This document shows, piece after piece, positions 1 through 11,560 of a stretch of DNA of 64,000 nucleotides. The stretch is from the NCBI GenBank assembly GCA_026874595.1, contig CM049314.1:2875318-2939317 (forward strand). Direction: 5' to 3'. The notes under the pieces were generated by a model. That model saw only the letters and a program-made list of their open reading frames with translations, made no database searches and was not told where the DNA came from. The position numbers and the translations under genes are program-made. This stretch comes from Sipunculus nudus. Taxonomy: Eukaryota; Annelida; Sipuncula; Golfingiida; Sipunculidae. The number at the start of each line of letters is the position of its first letter. Position 1 is the stretch's first letter.

Positions 1-485
1 CAAGCTTGAGCACGAACGATATATGGTCGATAACACAAAAGTGATTTAGCTAAACTGTTCAGCCTCTTTCTGGAACTCGGTTAGGTAAATGGAGCTCTGC
101 TGTAACAAGGACACCTATCAATGCCGAGGCCTGTTTTTTTTCGGGTATGAAACATCAACAGGGAATAATATCAACATGGTTTATATAAGCTATAAAAGGG
201 AATTATCTACCTATCTTAACAATAAGGTTCATGTCAGGGTCTCTAAGTATCTAATTTTAATTGACCAAACTCATGATCATTAGTTTCCTCTTTGTCCAGG
301 GAAAGTTACCCTTCATCCCTAGGATGTCATGCTCAGCAAGCCGGGCCGTACAAAAAAAGGGAAGATTAAGTACGCTTTCTGTATTCGCCTGCACAAGGGG
401 CATAGTATTAAGGGTTTCGTGCATTGTGGTTTCACGCACAGCCGACAGTGTCGTTATCATTCTCATTTAATTGATTGGCATGGAA

Positions 486-487
<2 letters not shown>

Positions 488-549
<62 letters not shown>
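488..549. repeat. (AT)n microsatellite
   Basis: About 30 uninterrupted AT dinucleotides. The equivalent place in copy C is also an (AT)n tract (34488-34550). The Ile/Tyr-rich reading frame across it is an artefact of the repeat. Confidence 0.95.
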
Positions 550-1640
550 CAGGATGTCCACATAAGCAAATATCTATCTAACTTTTAAGTAGTCATCCTA
601 GAAAATTCAAGGACTGTCACAGGCGAAATCTCGGTCATAATATTTAACTTTAGAATTCCGTCGGAATGAGGGAATTGTAGCAACGACTTCTCGAGTTTCT
701 TTCTTTTTTTTATTCAATCGCTTAACATTAATAACGAAATTTAATTTTACGGCTGGGCGAATCAGAGTAAAGTCACCATCAGTAGAGTTACTTTTATTTC
801 CCACATAATCAATACACTTACATTTACTGTATCCACAGAATTTCAATTGATGATAATCAAATTCTTCATTTCTCTTATATCACAGGTTAGATTTATCAAT
901 TGGTATGAACAAACACTATAAGAAGTATATAATCTAAAAGAGGAACCGATGACTTATAGCAAAAACAGCACGTTCACATCAATAAAATGCATTTTTATTC
1001 GATACTATGTTCCATATTAGTAATTTTTTAATAAATGGAATTTTTATATATTTTGGTAAAATATCTGGTACAACTACTGACATTTGTCTTTCTGGCAAGC
1101 TAACAAGGCTAAACGTAACAATATTGTTAATTTAAAAATAAAAATAAAACAAATTACCACAGTTATTTTTTGTTATTCACATAGACGCTTGTTAGTATTA
1201 TGATTCATAAGGTTACATTGTCAGTAAACTCCCAAACCAATAAAGGACCCAGCATGAAACTTACCACATCTTTAATGTTGATGCACGCTTGCAATCAGTG
1301 TTGCCGCTCTGCAGATCTCCCGTAGCATGACTACCTTTGTAGCAAGTAGGTAATTTTAAATATGTCATTAGTGTCATGTGACATTTCATCATACAGCTGC
1401 GCATCACTGCCCAAGTATATACGACTTGTTCTTTGTAGAGGATTATACTTCTGAAGGGTAATAAGTGATTCCTTTAATTTATTGGAAACAATAGACTATG
1501 GATTGTGCAAACTTTTTTTCCAAACACGTGAATACTATTTTATACATGTAGAACATAAACTAGAAAATGTCTTCTCTGTTACGTGGTACTCAGAGGAAAA
1601 GAACCATCTGAAGAAAGTGGCCACCACAGTTTTGTTCAGA

Positions 1641-1682
1641 CACACACACACACACACACATATATATAAATATATATATATG
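1641..1682. repeat. (CA)n/(TA)n compound microsatellite
   Basis: Ten CA units followed by TA units. Copy C has a shorter version at about 35430-35452. Confidence 0.95.
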
Positions 1683-1692
1683 TTGTTCTTAT

Positions 1693-1889
1693 TCCCAAAC
1701 AGGTAGCTTGCGTCAAATAATGTATGTGGCCTCTTGTTGATATTCAACATTTTCTCTGACACAGTAGGCGTGTCATTTGTTCTGCTGCCAATCTGTGGTG
1801 GGACAGGAATCAGATATCTTCCGATCCATTTCTTAAACGTTGATTTTGTCAGACCTACATCAACCTAAAATGAGGTGGCAAGTGTATCT
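1693..1889 (-). pseudogene. Conserved 67-codon fragment, copy A
   Basis: Minus-strand reading frame present in all four spacer copies (also 17561-17757, 35466-35662, 44152-44351). Shared residues include RYLIPVPPQIGSRTN and TPTMSEKM. Copy A has an in-frame stop just before the VDVGLT segment, so it is broken here. I do not recognise the family. It could be a decayed exon of the neighbouring receptor family, since it lies 5' of the receptor loci on their strand, or part of an old mobile element. Confidence 0.35.
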
Positions 1890-2370
1890 GCGTGAATTCA
1901 TCAAAATTATAGGAAAAGATTATCTCAGTTGTGATAACATGTTTCAAACAAAGTATTTCAAGCTTTTTTTATTCTTTGTTTTTTTTTTCTATTGATATTG
2001 TCAAGGCAATGTATGTGTCATATGGACTAGATAATTTTGATATGGTAATGTGAAAAATAAAAAAAAATATTTATAGATTTATGTGTGGATAGGAAAACAG
2101 TTCAAATATAACTAAAAGGCGTTAATATAATAACAGGAACATCAAGTCTTGTGTCCTGTGGTCTGTTTGGCAAAATGCCTACATATAACCAGGGGTGACT
2201 GTATGCATCCAGGAGTGATCGAACTTAATATAATCTTTCATTGTACTATTTTTAAATGGAGGTTTACCTGAAATAAAATATCTTTCCTTATCTCAGTGTG
2301 TGTAATATGTCTTAGAATTTAGTCAAATATATCCTATAGATGCATTTGAAACATCCATAGACGTCAATGT

Positions 2371-3141
2371 TTTTACAGGTGCTCTTTTATTATGGGACCC
2401 AGGCGTGGCTCGTGTTGTGGGGCTTTCTTGCCTGGCCGCTTGAAACATTCCCGGTTTAATCCGTACTGGTTGAACTCTTGTTGTCATGCTAGCTTGGGGC
2501 GAGCTCACGTGAACACCATGATGTGTAGAGACACAGCGATGTTATTCAAGATGATTCCTGTAACGCGTGTTTACTGTGTTGTATAAGATATTTTAGACTG
2601 TTCGAGAAGTGGAAAATTCTCGGCTTGGGGTGAAAAGTATATAAAGCGGCTGTGTTTTAGAGCCGAGAGAAAGAGAGCAGAGAAAACGGACGCAGAAGCG
2701 TGTGTCAGTTTGTGGGACCTTATCCGACGAGTGCCGCAATTATAAAAATTACCTTTTGGACTTTTGTTTACTTTCTGGATTGTTACAAGAGCTTTACATG
2801 GGACTGTCATTCTCCGAGAGTATACATTTAAAGAACTTATCATTGTGACGATGGTGGTATCCAGGTACTGTACGCTTTGTGTATTTTACTGTGTGATTGA
2901 ATTGATTTGTTGTTATACCGCTGTCTTACTGTTTAATTTTATTGATTTAGTGTATTGTAATATAAGGGTTGTTTTTAGAATAAATTATGGTTATTTGTAA
3001 ACAAAAAAAAACTGACTTCTTTATTCATTACCCTAGACATATCAGGCTGCCTAGTGTTACAGAATCTGATTTTTTTATCTCCATTTCAAAATTTTGTGTT
3101 CATCGCGCATACGTGATCTGTTTATATTAGGTTCCGTAACA
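2371..3141 (+). mobile_element. Solo LTR of the Gmr1-like gypsy family
   Basis: Matches the 3' LTR at 14915-15750 along its length: a ttacaggtgctctttt start, a TATA-type stretch near 2638 (gtatataaagcgg), an aataaa near 2977, and a gtaaca end. Its first G is mutated (TT instead of TG). It is flanked by ATGT at 2367-2370 and 3142-3145, a likely target-site duplication. The unoccupied site is visible in copy B near 18234-18246 and in copy D near 44828-44840. No internal element sequence is present, so it is a solo LTR left by LTR-LTR recombination. Confidence 0.85.
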
Positions 3142-4299
3142 ATGTCTAGATGCTTATATCTAAATAATATGTTCCAACAAACTTTATTTTTAGTTATTTT
3201 CGCCGACAGATTTTCCTGAGTAGAGAGAATAATTACAGGTAAATAATAAGATGTGTACTTTTATGTATACCAGATATTTTGATTCATATTAAGCTAACAC
3301 AAATTGAGATATGTGTTGATAATATTTAGGTGAATAGTGGTCGTAATATATAATTATAATATATATGTAATAATTTTTAACTAATAAAATATACTGAAAT
3401 GAAACATATTAATTATACAAATATATGGATTAAACATATAAGCGTTTCTAAAACTGTTCTTGACAATATCTGTATTTGACTTATTAGGAAATATGCCCAA
3501 GGATATGCCTGACGTCCCGTCATGAAACCTTCACCCTCTGAAATCACTGACGAAGTTTAATTATGTAGTCCAATAGCAGCATGGAAAGTGTTTCATTGCC
3601 GTTTTGTTAACATAATGATAGACACAAATCATTTTAGTATTTTCCATTCTGTAACTTAAAGGGCATATGCCTTTTCATATTAGTTTACTCTCTCTTTCCC
3701 TCCATGTCTCTTTCTGGGGGTATATTCTACTTATCTATCTGATAACAAGATATATTTGAAAAAAAAAATATACCAACTTCATGCTTGTTGTTGCATTTCA
3801 AGCCAGCTCAGCCTGCCAAGATGACCCATAATAACAGCGAAAGACTCTTGCTCTTAGCTTACTTGTGATACATATCTAATCTCCTTTCCTTCTCATATAC
3901 CTGTGATGTTTTTGTGTGTCTATACGGACTATGTGAAGGATGGAAAGCCTTCTTATGCTCAGCACAAAGTCTTGCTATACTTATTCTTTCTTGACATTTG
4001 CCTGATGTGACATTATGTCCATAAATATATATTTAATAACCAATTAAAGTGCTAAACAAAGTAAATAATGGTATATATACCGCATCGGACCTGCAATCGG
4101 CAGGCTCGGATTCGGACTCTGTACTTAAGCTCGGGGGTGAGACCAGAAATCCCAGAAATAAGTTCCTGTAAAGCTGATAAACTTTCATTGAAATTTCAGA
4201 TGTTCAGATATTTATACAATGAATACACATTTTTTCTCCTAGACAATGGGATCGGCGGTTCACTCTTTTAGGACAGTTTTTTTTTTATTTTGCAAGATT

Positions 4300-5000
4300 A
4301 ATTCTTATTAAGCTGCATAATTAATAATTTAATTATTACCTATAGGTGCCCCTATTTTTTCTGTATTTTAAGCTCATCCACGCATGTCACGCTTATACCG
4401 GAGGCGTCCCTGGGATTTTCCTGTTTTCAAGCTCACTGCAGCGTTAAGACCATGGCCAGCTGAAAGCATGGAATTTCGTGCAATACGCGGGCTTTGCTGG
4501 TCCCCCGTTGACCCCGATATGCAATATAACGCCTTTTTATCTAACGCCTTTTAAACGCCTAAAAAGAAGTATCTTTTTATGATAAACAGGGTCTTAACAG
4601 TTCGGCAAATGTATATGTGGGCTCAAAAACGGTTAACACGGTAAACACTTAAACACAGTTCTCGGGGCGGGGGGCGGGGGGGGCGGGGGTTGAATTTATA
4701 TTTTCTTTTAGGATCACAATCCCGAGAAATATAAAAATATGTAACAAGTTCATCTTTAAACTGATAGGGATTCTATTAACAAACCAGATTCTGCTTTCGG
4801 GTCCTTAAAAAATCCAGCTGAATCTCCTTGTTCACTCATGTTCACGTGTACACGTTTCATGATTTGGCACTGTCAGGCTCCAGTATACGAATTCACCTGA
4901 AGAGTGGCTTAATAAATGCATACGAATAGACGAATTCTATTCTACACGGGGACAAAGGAATTATTCTTCTGTCATAATGGTATATAAGAAAAGATATATT
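4300..5000 (+). repeat. Dispersed ~0.7-kb repeat, copy 1
   Basis: Related in inverted orientation to 42170-43000 and to 41510-42100. Shared words include the tataggtgcccct / aggggcaccta pair, gttcacgtgta with cgtttcat, and ggacaaa(g)gaatt. No coding region was found in it. The class is unknown. Confidence 0.6.
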
Positions 5001-5491
5001 AAATAACATATAATGTTGATTCTGATTATCTCCAACATTTAATCGATTGTCCATTTGGTCTTACAATAAGCCTTTGCAAGTTATCGGATAAAAAAGGCGA
5101 ATATACCTTTATTACGTTAATTTTACTTAAGTCAAAGCAACGAACCAAGGTGGGAATTTTTGGTTTTGCCATGAACCTGCCCCGAAAGATGATAACCTGT
5201 CGTTTATCTGGGAGCATCATCAGTTTACGATCGCCGAGATGTCAATCAACAAAGCTCTGAACAAGCATTTATTATTGTAGGAAACTATTTGCCTTAGCAT
5301 TACAAGAGCCTTCAACAACATATGCGTGTTTGTTATCATACCCAGACTTCCATCAGTTGATAACTAAAAATATCGTTCATCGTCGTGTCCTTTGAGCTTC
5401 AATTTACTCATATTATCTTTCATAAACTTTCACAATTCTATATACGTCATATAATTTCAAATTAGTTTCACATTTTAGATGGCTTATTTAT

Positions 5492-5521
5492 GCATCGCCA
5501 TCACTTTGACAATGGCGATGC
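5492..5521. other. Perfect 10-bp hairpin
   Basis: Arms gcatcgccat and atggcgatgc are exact reverse complements separated by ten bases. No function can be assigned. Confidence 0.7.
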
Positions 5522-6052
5522 CGTGCTCCTGTTGTTTATCGGAAGAAAAAAACATTCTCACGTAAAATTCCTGTACCCTTTACATATCTCACGTCTTCTA
5601 TCACTATATTATTTTTTGAATAGCATAATTTGCCATTATTTGTTGAACTTTAAGGGGTATGGCTCTCCTGGAGAATCCTACCACAGGTAATCTTTATATT
5701 ATGAACAACTGTCCCTGCGAATAGCACAATATACAAAAATATGTGATATCCGGTTCCTACCAGCTCCGTACAAAACTATCTATCACATGCTTCATATTTT
5801 AATGCTCATTTGTCTTAGGAACGTTGGTCTATCTATTAGATGTCATATTCAGCCACCCGCAACGTACACAAAAGCCCAATTTAGCTAACTTCCTCAATAA
5901 GCCTGCACATTGCACGTAATACTAGTCTACAGGGTCGGCTTCATGCACCGTTAGTTGTGTGATAAACAAACGTGTGGTCCTAAACCTTTTCATAGCAGTT
6001 CTAAAGAAACGACACACACATTGTTTTGCATGCCTACGATCAGTTATATATA

Positions 6053-6998
6053 CAGTAAAACCTCAATGTGTCGAAGGGACTGGTATATTTACTTCTACAC
6101 AACCGGAGTTCGAGACAATCGATATTCCTTATATTCAACCCTCCGCAGCCTTTAATATTATCGATAAATACTGCACAGGTATAGGGCCTATATTATAGTT
6201 CAAATGTTAGCCTGAAAGAACAACATAAATGTTATATTAAAGTTATTTATCAATACTTAAAAAAGCACATAAGTACCACCAAAAATATAATTAGGTAAAA
6301 TACAAAAGTGAAGCAGTAAAGCAGTATAACATGCTCTATGGCAAATAAGAGTCTGTCTGAAATGTGTTATCTTCCTACCTATATATAGAGTCCTGTATGT
6401 TTATATAAGATAATCGAAGGTTAAGATTTCATTATGTTTCGGTTTGTTAATAACTACATATTTCGTATAAATGCTTTGAAGATGAGAAAAGAAAGGCATG
6501 ATTATGAGTGACTAATTGGCTGAACAGGTAAACAACGGACCAGGTGTGTAAAGTCATCGCGCCTGATGGGTAAGATTCTTGTCGGTATTAATTATATAAC
6601 TGATCATCACTGCCATAGGTATGATTTTTGGACCATGCACAACTGCTATCTAAACATTAAAGCGGCATGAACTCGAGTGGAGTGACAGAGCCATCGCGCT
6701 TGATGGGTAAGAGCCTTTATTAATTACGCATAACCGGTCATCACGGCCCAATCATAATTGACGGGCCGTGCAGAACTGTTATCCAAACATTCAAGCTACA
6801 TGACTTCGAGTTAAGCGATAGAAATACTAGCTTGGGACCAACAAAATACCTCGAGACATCAGGTTTTTCGGCACATCCGAGTTCGACACAAAAGGAGTTA
6901 AATTAGTAAGGTTTTAACTGTGTTTTGCAGGGACTCCACTTTCGACTTCGACACATGAGGGAATTCGACTTAACCGAGTTCGACACAACGAGGTTTCA

Positions 6999-7001
<3 letters not shown>
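6053..7001. mobile_element. Non-autonomous pogo/Tigger-like TIR element
   Basis: The left end cagtaaaacctcaatgtgtc pairs with the right end, whose reverse complement is cagtgaaacctcgttgtgtc. Both are flanked by TA (6051-6052 and 7002-7003), the target duplication of Tc1/mariner/pogo transposons. CAGT ends with an ...ACCTCG start are typical of pogo/Tigger-type elements. The 949-bp interior has repeated gttcgaca motifs near the right end but no transposase frame, so it must be moved in trans. Confidence 0.75.

Positions 7002-7047
<46 letters not shown>
7002..7047. repeat. (AT)n microsatellite
   Basis: AT repeat with one interruption, directly against the right TIR of the element at 6053-7001. 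Matching tracts lie at 19579-19631 and 46439-46466. Confidence 0.95.
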
Positions 7048-7401
7048 CTTGATTACAATTGTGCAAAAATGACCCCTTATTGAGACATCTTTAGCCTTAT
7101 TAAGCGGTAATAATTTGTTGTTACAACGAAACAAGTCAATCCAGGTTTTATTCGAGTTGTAACTCTACACGATGGAAAAGTATATTAATAATACTTGTGG
7201 GAGTTTTCTGTCTTCTGATATATGTTAGATTTTAAAGAGTTTTGCATGATTGATCTTAAACAAAATTGAAACCTCGTTTTGGAACACAGAAGTTATTATA
7301 CTTGCTTAATTGCATGTATTATAGTTGTACTAGTTTTGCGTGACTGACATTTTAGCTAGTTTGGTGTGTTTGATAATCTATGCCTCAACTTTAATTATTA
7401 T

Positions 7402-8821
7402 AATCGAGGCCAGTTAGAGCCTCTGACACACTCCAACTCTATAGACAGGTCAGTTAGAGCCACGGACAATCCCATTGTATGGACAGATAAGTCAGAGTCA
7501 CGGACACACTCACACTGTATAGGCAGGTCATCAGAGCCACGGACACAATCACACTCTATGGACAGGTCATTCAGAGCCACGGACAGCTCACACTGAATAG
7601 ACAGGTCCGCAAGAGCAAGGGACACTCTCACTGTATGCAGCGGTCAGTCAGTGTCACGGACATATTCAAACTGTATTAGGCACGTCAGTCATAATATCGG
7701 ACATACTTACTGTATGGACGGGTCAGTCAGTGTCATGGACACATTCACACTGTATGAACAGGTCAGTAGAGCCATCGACACACACTGTATAGACAGATCA
7801 TTCCGAGCAAGGGTCACACTCACACTGTATGGACAGGTCAGTCACAGCCACGGACACACACACTGTATGAGCAGGTCAGTCAGAGTCACGGACACACACA
7901 CTGTATGGACAATTCAGTCAGAGTCAATGACACACTCACACTGTATGGACAGGTCAGTCAGGGCCACGGACACACACAATGTATGGACAGGTCAGTCAGA
8001 GCCAATGACACACACTGTATGGACAGGTCATTCAGAGTCACTGACAAAATCACACGATATGGACAGATCAGTCAGAGCCACGGACGAACTCACACTTTAT
8101 GGACAGGTCAGTCAGAGTCACTGACACATTCACACTGTATGTACAGGTCAGTTAGAGCCACGGACATATGTACACTGTATTGGTAGGTCAGTCAGAGTCA
8201 CGGACACGCTCGCAGTTTGGAAAAGTTCATTCAGATCACGGACCGCTAACACTGAATAGACAGGTCAGTCAGAGCTAGGGACCCTCACACTGTTATGATA
8301 AGTCAGTCAGAGCTACGGACATGCTGACAATGTATGCACCGGTCAGTCAGAGTCACAAATACACACACACTGTATGGACCGGTCAGTCAGTGTAATGGAT
8401 ACGTTCAAACTGTGTGAACAGGTCAATAGAACCATAATCACACACTGTATGGACAGGTCAGTCCGAGCAAGGGTCACACTCACACTGTATGGACAGGTCA
8501 GTCAGAGTCACTGACACACCATATATGGATAGGTCAGTTAGGGCGACGGACACACTCAGACAGAGTCACAAATACACACACACTGTATGAACAGGCCAGT
8601 CAGAGTCACGGACAGACTCTCACTGTATGAACAGGTCACTCAGAGCCAGGGACCCCTCACACTGAATAGACAGGTCTGTCCGAGGAAGGGTCACACTCAC
8701 ACTGTATCGACAAGTTAGTCAGAGTCAATGACACACTCACCCTGTGTGGGCAGGTGAGTCAGCGCCACGGACACACGCACACTACATGTACAGGTGATTG
8801 AGAGCCACGGACCGCTCACAC
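7402..8821 (+). repeat. 40-bp minisatellite array 1 (~35 units)
   Basis: Degenerate tandem copies of a 40-bp unit with core ggacaggtcagtcagag followed by a cggacacactcacactgtat half. The same unit builds arrays 2 and 3. The array starts right after a conserved flank (cctcaactttaat) and ends before a conserved flank (ataaaacaa), so the array position was inherited by duplication. It is the shortest and most diverged of the three. Open frames across it come from the scarcity of stop codons in the unit, not from a recognised gene. Confidence 0.95.
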
Positions 8822-9066
8822 TTTTCGGATAAAACAAAATTCAAAAAGCTAACAAAACTCATTGCATGTTATAATTTGTTTATGATACATTTAGATAAAG
8901 GATATCGATTTATGTTATCCCCTAAAATTAATATATATACCATACATAACATATTATAAAAAACATGCTCATTCTTCCGGGGCAAACAATAAGTAAAGAG
9001 TGAAAGGTATAGCTGTCAATCATTCAGAAATATAATTACTAAAGTCAATCGCGCTACACTTCTACA

Positions 9067-9204
9067 CTACAGATTATCATATATGTGATCGGAAGATGTT
9101 TGTATACCTCCATCTGTTGTTACTCTAGTCCTAGGTGAAGATTAAGGGCGTTGGTGAAATCGTTTCTTTATCCAGATGACGACTATATCGATAACAACAC
9201 GGTC
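9067..9204 (-). pseudogene. LRR-Ig receptor remnant 1: TM/cytoplasmic-tail exon
   Basis: Reverse-strand translation reads a hydrophobic VVIDIVVIWIKKRFHQRP segment, a stop, then SSPRTR...SDHIYDNL and a stop. This aligns with the tail exon of the best receptor gene (FWIRKRLHHRP...PDHAYDHL at 28749-29005). The in-frame stop after the HQRP residues and the eroded membrane segment mark it as dead. It lies 515 bp from the Ig exon remnant at 9719, close to the 599-bp intron of the intact locus, so the gene structure is still recognisable. It sits just 3' of array 1. Confidence 0.75.
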
Positions 9205-9718
9205 TGTACAAGCAAGGCAAAATTAGTAAACAAAAAAATGTTGTAACCACTGGTTTGTTCCAAAACTGCAGAAGTCAAATCAACGGAGTCACCTGTATGT
9301 GGTATTAAAGGTCTATATTGAGTTTTATAATAACTTTTTTAGCTGGTAGCATTACTAAAGATGTCCAGGCGCTAACCATAAAGCTTAAGTGATCGTGATA
9401 AATATAAACTAAATGACATATGTATTATTTAAAGATAATACAAAGTTACTTAACTGAATATCAATACAATATTCCGTTATAGTCAAGCCGTTTATACAAA
9501 CACATGTATACAGGTGTACTTGTAAATGGTTGGAAGAAATGTGCCCAAAATTATTGTACTTTATTAATAGATATGTATTGCATTCATATGTTAATTTAAG
9601 ACGACAAAGTGACAGCACTATACATGTGCAAACTTTGGATATAATTCCAATTCTGAGTCATTGATTGCTATAAATGCACTTTACTATTTTTATTAACTCA
9701 TAAAATACTTTCCCTTAC

Positions 9719-9850
9719 CTTTATGGTATCTGGGCCCCTTTTTCTGTTCTCCTTGACCGTTGCTGGCAAAGCAGGAGTAGATCCCGGGAGTCAAAGCAAA
9801 TAGTTTTTGGGTGATTTTGCCAAAAACTGGATTCGGTAAATATGCATATA
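9719..9850 (-). pseudogene. LRR-Ig receptor remnant 1: Ig-domain exon
   Basis: Minus-strand frame reads YLPNPVFGKITQ, LFALTPGIYSCFASNGQG and RYHKG, matching the C-terminal half of the Ig domain in the gene at 29605-29820 (APGIYYCSANNGEG). A splice donor is kept: AAAG followed by GTAAGG at 9718. The N-terminal half of the domain and the whole LRR exon are missing; similarity stops near 9850. The second Ig cysteine is present. Confidence 0.75.
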
Positions 9851-10224
9851 ATATATATGGACTTATTTTGGTCTACATCTGTATACGCATATTCATCTTG
9901 TTTATTTAATATCGTATAAGAGATTCGAATAAAATGTTATGTAAACCTCTGTATTAGCTAATTTAGCTTGTATATCAATCATGTTATTACATACAAGCAG
10001 AAATAACAGGTAAATCTCTGTACTATAACATTAAAGAGTAGCACAAAGCAATTTTAAGTATTTTTAGTTTGAAAACATCATGTTTGAATTTGTATTCATT
10101 TAAATTGGTAAGTCTGGATTTGCAATTGAAAGCGCCGTGACCACGTCGATGCAAACCTTGCTTATATTATTTTAGATTTTTTGCTGTTTATTCGCATGTT
10201 TTTTTTTATCATTCGCTGTACAGA
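9851..10224. other. Decayed intergenic part of module 1
   Basis: Runs parallel to 23650-24020 of module 2 (shared words such as aagcgccgtgacc and tgctgtttattcgca). No gene. Paralogy stops abruptly near 10222, where the gypsy element begins. Confidence 0.7.
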
Positions 10225-10405
10225 GACTCCCCTCCCCCCCCTATACTCAGTATTATGATAATACGGTCAATTGGCAGGAACAACTGGTATAATAAATGTT
10301 CGACGGTGATGGGAGCAATCGGCAGCCAACAACTGTGAGCGAATACAAGATATTTGATTGAACACTGGAATAATGCCCGAGTGCCACATTTTGTAGTTTA
10401 GAACT

Positions 10406-11201
10406 ATGCTGTTACAAAGTGTATTGACTGGCAAGGCCAGAGAAATTTATACAGAGCTTTCCGCAGAAGCTGCTGCTGACCATGGCCTGGTAAAACGGTT
10501 AATCCTAAAAGGTTATGAGTTAGTTCCAGAGGCTTGCCGCCAGAAATTTAGAAATTGGGAAAAGCACAAAGAACAGACCTACGTCGAATTTGATGGGAAA
10601 AAAGAGCAGTTGTGTGATCACTGGTGTAGTTCTAAAAATGTAATGAAAAGTTGACAATTTGCGCCAGTTGATTTTGCTTGAAGAATTTAAGCGCTGCATT
10701 AACGCAGATGTTAAAACTTTTCTTGATGAGAAAAGTCATGAAACACTTGACATTGCTGCTGAATTAGCTGATGATTATTCATTAACATACAAAATGTCCT
10801 TTACTAGCAAATCAAACCAGACATTCACAAACGAGAATGTAAATCAGTATGGTCAAAAGAAGTTTAAAGCGCAGTCACCCAGTACTTATAGTCCTGATAG
10901 TTCAGCAAAGTCCATTGCTACATCTCAGTCCACGTCCACTGTGTCTAATTCTAACCAAGGCCAGCCATTTTCAAAGAAAATGTGTAATTACTGCGAGAAG
11001 GAAGGTCATCTAATATCTGACTGCTGGAAACTTGCGAATAAACCAAATAGCAAACCTTCTGGGTTTGTTTCAAAATCTATGCATAGCATAATGCAAGAGC
11101 AAGGCTCTATTCCTGTAAATAAGGGGTACAGCTCCTTTACTGACTCTGGTAAAGAGTTTGATGCTACGCAGGCCAAAGTGCCGTCTGAATCTAAAGAATA
11201 A
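10406..11201 (+). pseudogene. gag: gag (capsid and CCHC zinc knuckle)
   Basis: Two frames joined by a shift near 10654. The first (LTGKAREIYTELS...FRNWEKHKEQTYVEF) and second (LRQLILLEEFKRCI...DVKTFLDEK) resemble a gypsy capsid C-terminal region that packages the RNA in particles. A zinc knuckle CNYCEKEGHLISDC (C-x2-C-x4-H-x4-C) sits near 10981-11022. The frame ends at a TAA at 11199. The same frame stays open beyond it, so the stop could be a mutation or a natural gag/pol boundary. The N-terminus is missing. Confidence 0.85.
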
Positions 11202-11560
11202 TCCGTAGCCTGCGGGGTAAAAACCTCAGTTGATTCCTGCGAGGAATATAATAAGGCTAGGTTTTATCAAGACTCCTGCGAGGAGTATTCTCTGGATAAG
11301 GCTAAGTCCCTTTACAACTCTTGCGAGAGTATTTTAAATGAGGCCAGGTCCTCTTATGACAAACAAAAGTTTGTTTCTGCTGAGGGAAATTCCTCTGTTG
11401 ACTCCCATGAGGAGTTTGATGATAAACAGGATGGCGATTCCTTTTATGACTCTGAGAAAGAGTTTATGACTGAAACTATCAATGTCCGTTCTTTGCTTGA
11501 TGAAGCTGAGGTAGTAGATTCCTCTCCTGACTCTGAAATTGAGCCATTCATACATGATGG
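11202..11560 (+). pseudogene. Acidic Ser/Asp/Glu linker between gag and protease
   Basis: Continues in the gag frame after the TAA. It is low in complexity and carries repeated DSCEEY-like motifs (DSCEEY, DSCEEY, NSCESI, DSHEEF, DSEKEF) about 15-20 residues apart. The second element has the same linker on the minus strand at 38820-39102, so it is a family trait. Function unknown; it may be a disordered part of a gag-pol precursor. Confidence 0.6.

Larger units (their letters stand above)
1..3890. repeat. Segmental duplication copy A (spacer part of the receptor module)
   Basis: This stretch is repeated, with small indels, at 15765-19570 (B), 33150-36145 (C) and 39385-46440 (D). The opening words (cttgagcac, gatatatggtcgata) recur at 33154. 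The block from about 960 to 2340 recurs at about 16740-18240, 34770-36140 and 43500-44820. The block 3145-3840 recurs at 18240-18950 and 44830-45610. No gene of its own is visible except a short conserved minus-strand frame near 1693-1889. A piece of about 200 bases (260-480) is itself related to 5810-6010, 19195-19380, 39700-39900 and 46050-46230, so an older, smaller duplication is nested inside. Copy A carries a solo LTR (2371-3141) that the other copies lack or replace. Confidence 0.85.
3891..5810. other. Spacer unique to module 1, no gene seen
   Basis: No convincing coding region. It holds one copy of a dispersed repeat (4300-5000) and a 10-bp perfect hairpin (5492-5521). The duplicated module resumes near 5810. 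Confidence 0.5.
5810..7401. repeat. Module 1 segment before array 1
   Basis: Paralogous to 19195-20040 and 46050-46882. Shared words include ataaacaaacgtgtggtcct and ttgttgttacaacgaaacaa. Module 1 differs by carrying the TIR element at 6053-7001 in place of the sequence found between the matching points in the other two. Confidence 0.75.

Noticed and set aside
257-470. Overlapping 69-codon frames on both strands, repeated at 33604-33823
   Set aside because: Conserved only because copies A and C are recent duplicates; both strands are equally open and the related piece in copy D is broken.
607-846. Minus-strand frame with GNKSNSTDGDFTLIRP, related to 43115-43315 and to a stretch near 16260-16320
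   Set aside because: Some residue conservation across copies, but copy B has it in a broken context and no splice signals or family were found; too weak to annotate.
7402-8821. CRISPR-like array
   Set aside because: Units are contiguous degenerate 40-bp copies without unique spacers, in eukaryotic DNA.
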